Shown: positions 62,122 to 64,000 of the stretch, piece after piece
How the letters are laid out: each line of letters starts with the position of its first letter
Position numbering within the stretch: the stretch's first letter is position 1
NCBI RefSeq assembly: GCF_001425005.1
Contig: NZ_LMDB01000007.1
Span: 1-64,000, forward strand
Origin: Duganella sp. Root336D2
GTDB taxonomy: Bacteria > Pseudomonadota > Gammaproteobacteria > Burkholderiales > Burkholderiaceae_D
DNA length: 64,000 nucleotides
Direction: 5' to 3'
Translations under genes and position numbers: made by a program
The notes under the pieces: model-generated
Databases searched by the model: none
The model's input: only the letters and a program-made list of their open reading frames with translations
Told to the model about the DNA's origin: nothing

Positions 62122-62910
62122 ATGCCGTTCGCCCTGCGCAGCATTGCTTTAGCCGTTACCATGGCCGCACCGCTGGCGCAGGCGTCGGGTGCGCCCTTGA
62201 AGTTCTGCTTCGAAGACATCCCGCAGGCGCCCTGGACCATGCCGGATGGCACGGGACTGAATATCGAACTGCTGAAGCGCGCAGCCAGGATCACCGGCGA
62301 CCAGATCAACTTTGTTCCCCGCCCATGGAAGCGCTGTGAAGAAGAGACCCGCACCGGCGTGATCGACGCCATGGTCGGCCCTTCCGACAACCCGCGCCGG
62401 CGCACCTACAGCCGGCCGCCGACCAAGGCCGATGGCTCGCAGGACCCGGAACGCGCCATGTACCGCGACCATGTCGACCTGTACCTGCGCGTGGACAGCG
62501 GAGCGAGCTGGGATGGCAAGACCCTGGTCAACCCGCGCAAGCTGGTGGTGGCGCAGCGCGGCTACTACATCGTGGATATGCTGCAGGCGCGCGGCCAGAC
62601 GGTGATCGACACGCCCAAGACGGCGGAAGAGGGCTTGCGGCTGCTGGCCGCCGGCAGCGCCGATGTCGCCGTGCTGATGGGCCGCGATGCGGAAAACCTG
62701 CTGAAGGAAGACCCGCGCTACCAGGGCCGCGTGGTGCTGGCCAAGCAGCCCTTCGCCAGTTTCGACTTCCACCTGATGGTAGGGCGCAAGGTCTACGACA
62801 AGGAGCCCAAGCGCTTCGAAGCACTCTGGAGCGCCATCGCCAAGGTGCGCGCTACTGCGGACTACCAGCGCCTGGAGCAGTCGCTGGTGCGCCAGCATGA
62901 ACACGACTGA
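62122..62910 (+). CDS. Periplasmic amino-acid-type binding protein
   Basis: This 262-residue exported protein has a signal peptide (about residues 1-20, AQA|S) and the family 3 solute-binding fold: LKFCFEDIPQAPWTMPDG, NIELLKRAARITGDQI, CEEETRTGVIDAMVGPSD and a last lobe LAKQPFASFDFHLMVGR. There is no permease gene beside it, so it may be an orphan or a sensor partner. A GAGGAGG ribosome site lies before the ATG. Its 3' end overlaps the convergent symporter gene by 59 bp. Confidence 0.88.
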   Translation: MPFALRSIALAVTMAAPLAQASGAPLKFCFEDIPQAPWTMPDGTGLNIELLKRAARITGDQINFVPRPWKRCEEETRTGVIDAMVGPSDNPRRRTYSRPPTKADGSQDPERAMYRDHVDLYLRVDSGASWDGKTLVNPRKLVVAQRGYYIVDMLQARGQTVIDTPKTAEEGLRLLAAGSADVAVLMGRDAENLLKEDPRYQGRVVLAKQPFASFDFHLMVGRKVYDKEPKRFEALWSAIAKVRATADYQRLEQSLVRQHEHD

Positions 62911-63763
62911 CCGCGGCCCGCATGAAATAGGCGAAAGCCAGCCCGCTCACATACATCAGCACACCGTACAGCGCTCCGGGCAAGGCGAAAGCATCCTGTT
63001 TCAGCACGCTGCTGCCGATCACCATGGCCAGGGTGCCGTTCTGGATGGCAGTCTCGATGCCAAGCGTGACCGATTGCTGGCGCGACAAGCGGGCCAGCCA
63101 GGCGGCCCCGAAGCCGCAGGCCAGCATGGTCACGTTCAGCGCCATCGCGAACGGCGCGAGGGTATGGAAGTTGTCGCGCAAGAGCACCCAGTTCTTCGCC
63201 ACCGCTGCCATCACGATCAGGACGAACAGCACGGCAGCGATTTTGGTGCAGCTGCCTTCGATGCGCAGGCCCAGGGCAGGCTTCATATGGCGCAGCGACA
63301 TGCCAATGGCAACTGGCAGGCCGAGCATCAGCACCATCTGCTTCATCATCGCGCCGACCGGCGCCTCCACCTTCTGGCCGCTGCCGGCAAAGTATTCCAG
63401 TGCGAAGGATACGATCAGCGGCAGCGTGAAGATGGTCAGCACGCTGGCCACGGCGGTAAAGCTCAGGGCCAGCGCCACGTCGCCGCGTGCGATGTAGGTG
63501 AGCAGGTTGGAGGTAGTGCCGGTAGGGCAGGCCGCCAGGATCATGAAGCCCACTGCGAAGGCGCCGCCGATACCCGTCGCCTGCAGCATGCCGAAGCAGG
63601 CCAGCGGCAGCAGCACGAAATGGCACAGGACACCGACCAGCAGCGCGCGCGGCTGCTTCACGATGCGGCCAAAGTCGGCGGGCGCCAGGCCCAGGCCAAG
63701 GGAAAACATGATGAACGCGAGTGCTGCGGGCAGCAGCACGGTTGAGACGATGTCTCCTTGCAT
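62852..63763 (-). CDS. Bile acid:sodium symporter family protein
   Basis: This 303-residue inner-membrane transporter has about ten hydrophobic helices. It starts VSTVLLPAALAFIMFSLGLGL and has FMILAACPTGTTSNLLTYIARGDVAL (in two parts; the crossover region with Gly-Thr-Thr-Ser-Asn) and ESAIQNGTLA-like IETAIQNGTLAMVIGSSVL. The family exports or imports organic anions with sodium. An AAAGGAG site precedes the ATG. Its 3' end overlaps the binding protein gene by 59 bp, long for a convergent pair. The C-terminus is Ala/Pro-rich and probably soluble. Confidence 0.93.
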   Translation of the reverse strand: MQGDIVSTVLLPAALAFIMFSLGLGLAPADFGRIVKQPRALLVGVLCHFVLLPLACFGMLQATGIGGAFAVGFMILAACPTGTTSNLLTYIARGDVALALSFTAVASVLTIFTLPLIVSFALEYFAGSGQKVEAPVGAMMKQMVLMLGLPVAIGMSLRHMKPALGLRIEGSCTKIAAVLFVLIVMAAVAKNWVLLRDNFHTLAPFAMALNVTMLACGFGAAWLARLSRQQSVTLGIETAIQNGTLAMVIGSSVLKQDAFALPGALYGVLMYVSGLAFAYFMRAAVSRVHAGAPATAPGAGSPQ

Positions 63764-63841
63764 GGCGGGGTCTCCTTTGCGCTCGCATGTGGCGAGCTTG
63801 TCATTGTCTTAATATTGACACGACCCGGGCAACGCCGGCAA

Positions 63842-64000
63842 CTACCGCGCAAGCAAGGCGAAAGCGAGCAAGGCGATGATGCCCGCGCCCAGGACGGCCA
63901 GCACGTTCACGCTCCACTTGACCAGGCCATGCTGCGGCCTCCTTAGCCAGATGGCGCCTGCCACAGCGCCGGCGATGGCTGCCAGGACCTGGCCAGCTGC
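63842..64000 (-). CDS. Partial membrane protein at the right edge
   Basis: The last 53 codons of a leftward gene are open to the window edge and end in TAG at 63842. They encode two hydrophobic helices, QVLAAIAGAVAGAIWL and VNVLAVLGAGIIALLAFALL, joined by a short basic loop (RRPQHGLVKW). The start lies beyond the window. I do not recognise the family. Confidence 0.6.
   Translation of the reverse strand, partial: AAGQVLAAIAGAVAGAIWLRRPQHGLVKWSVNVLAVLGAGIIALLAFALLAR

Overview
This 64 kb window is high-GC DNA from a betaproteobacterial chromosome, most likely Oxalobacteraceae (Massilia/Duganella/Janthinobacterium-like). This is an inference from the gene order around secB-grxC-gpmA, hslVU, dksA, xerC-dapF-metK-ahcY-metF, from the Burkholderiales-type porin, and from the SAH riboswitch before ahcY. 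No database search was possible.

Layout. (1) 1-2520 is the end of an integrated element: an AlpA/excisionase-like protein, an unknown protein, a tyrosine recombinase, and a 49-50 nt copy of the 3' half of tRNA-Thr(TGT), which I read as the attachment site. The element continues off the left edge. (2) 2616-6591 (minus) is a bufferin-like RiPP locus: two Cys-rich exported precursors, a DUF692 (MNIO) maturase, a DUF2063 partner, a DoxX membrane protein, and two exported alpha/beta-hydrolase-fold proteins that both have Gly where the nucleophile Ser should be. (3) 6723-9011 holds a DUF3472 secreted protein, a zinc-ribbon membrane protein and a His/Lys-rich exported peptide. (4) 9120-14946 (minus) is a compact fatty-acid-modifying cluster: HxlR regulator, acyl-CoA ligase, AurF-type diiron oxygenase, enoyl-CoA isomerase-like protein, thioesterase, and a flavoenzyme resembling polyenoic fatty acid isomerase. 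(5) 15129-25692 is mostly housekeeping (aqpZ, gpsA, secB, grxC, gpmA, EnvC-like activator, CtpA protease, MoeB-like protein) plus a large exported amidohydrolase.

(6) 25730-36642 is a complete type II secretion operon in the order G-H-I-J-K-L-M-N-D-E-F-C, tightly overlapped. It is followed in the same run by a patatin phospholipase with its own outer-membrane barrel. (7) 38984-50145 holds YceI, a CadC-like membrane regulator, hslVU, a STAS-type protein, dksA, a His-rich CobW GTPase, xerC, a DUF484 protein, a porin and a Sel1-repeat protein. (8) 50185-57571 is dapF, two LpxL-type acyltransferases, then the methyl cycle: metK, a 73-bp perfect palindrome, an SAH riboswitch, ahcY, a small membrane protein, metF and 5-formyl-THF cyclo-ligase. 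(9) 57575-64000 holds a lytic transglycosylase, GST, cca, a GNAT protein, a periplasmic binding protein, a bile acid:Na+ symporter family protein and a truncated membrane protein at the right edge.

How the parts work together: metK makes SAM, ahcY clears the SAH left after methylation under riboswitch control, and metF with the cyclo-ligase feeds one-carbon units back. The Gsp operon builds a complete secretion machine. The bufferin-like locus is predicted to make periplasmic copper-binding peptides. The fatty-acid cluster has the parts to activate an acyl chain, move its double bonds, oxidise it and release it, but its product is unknown. The last two are the most interesting parts of the window.
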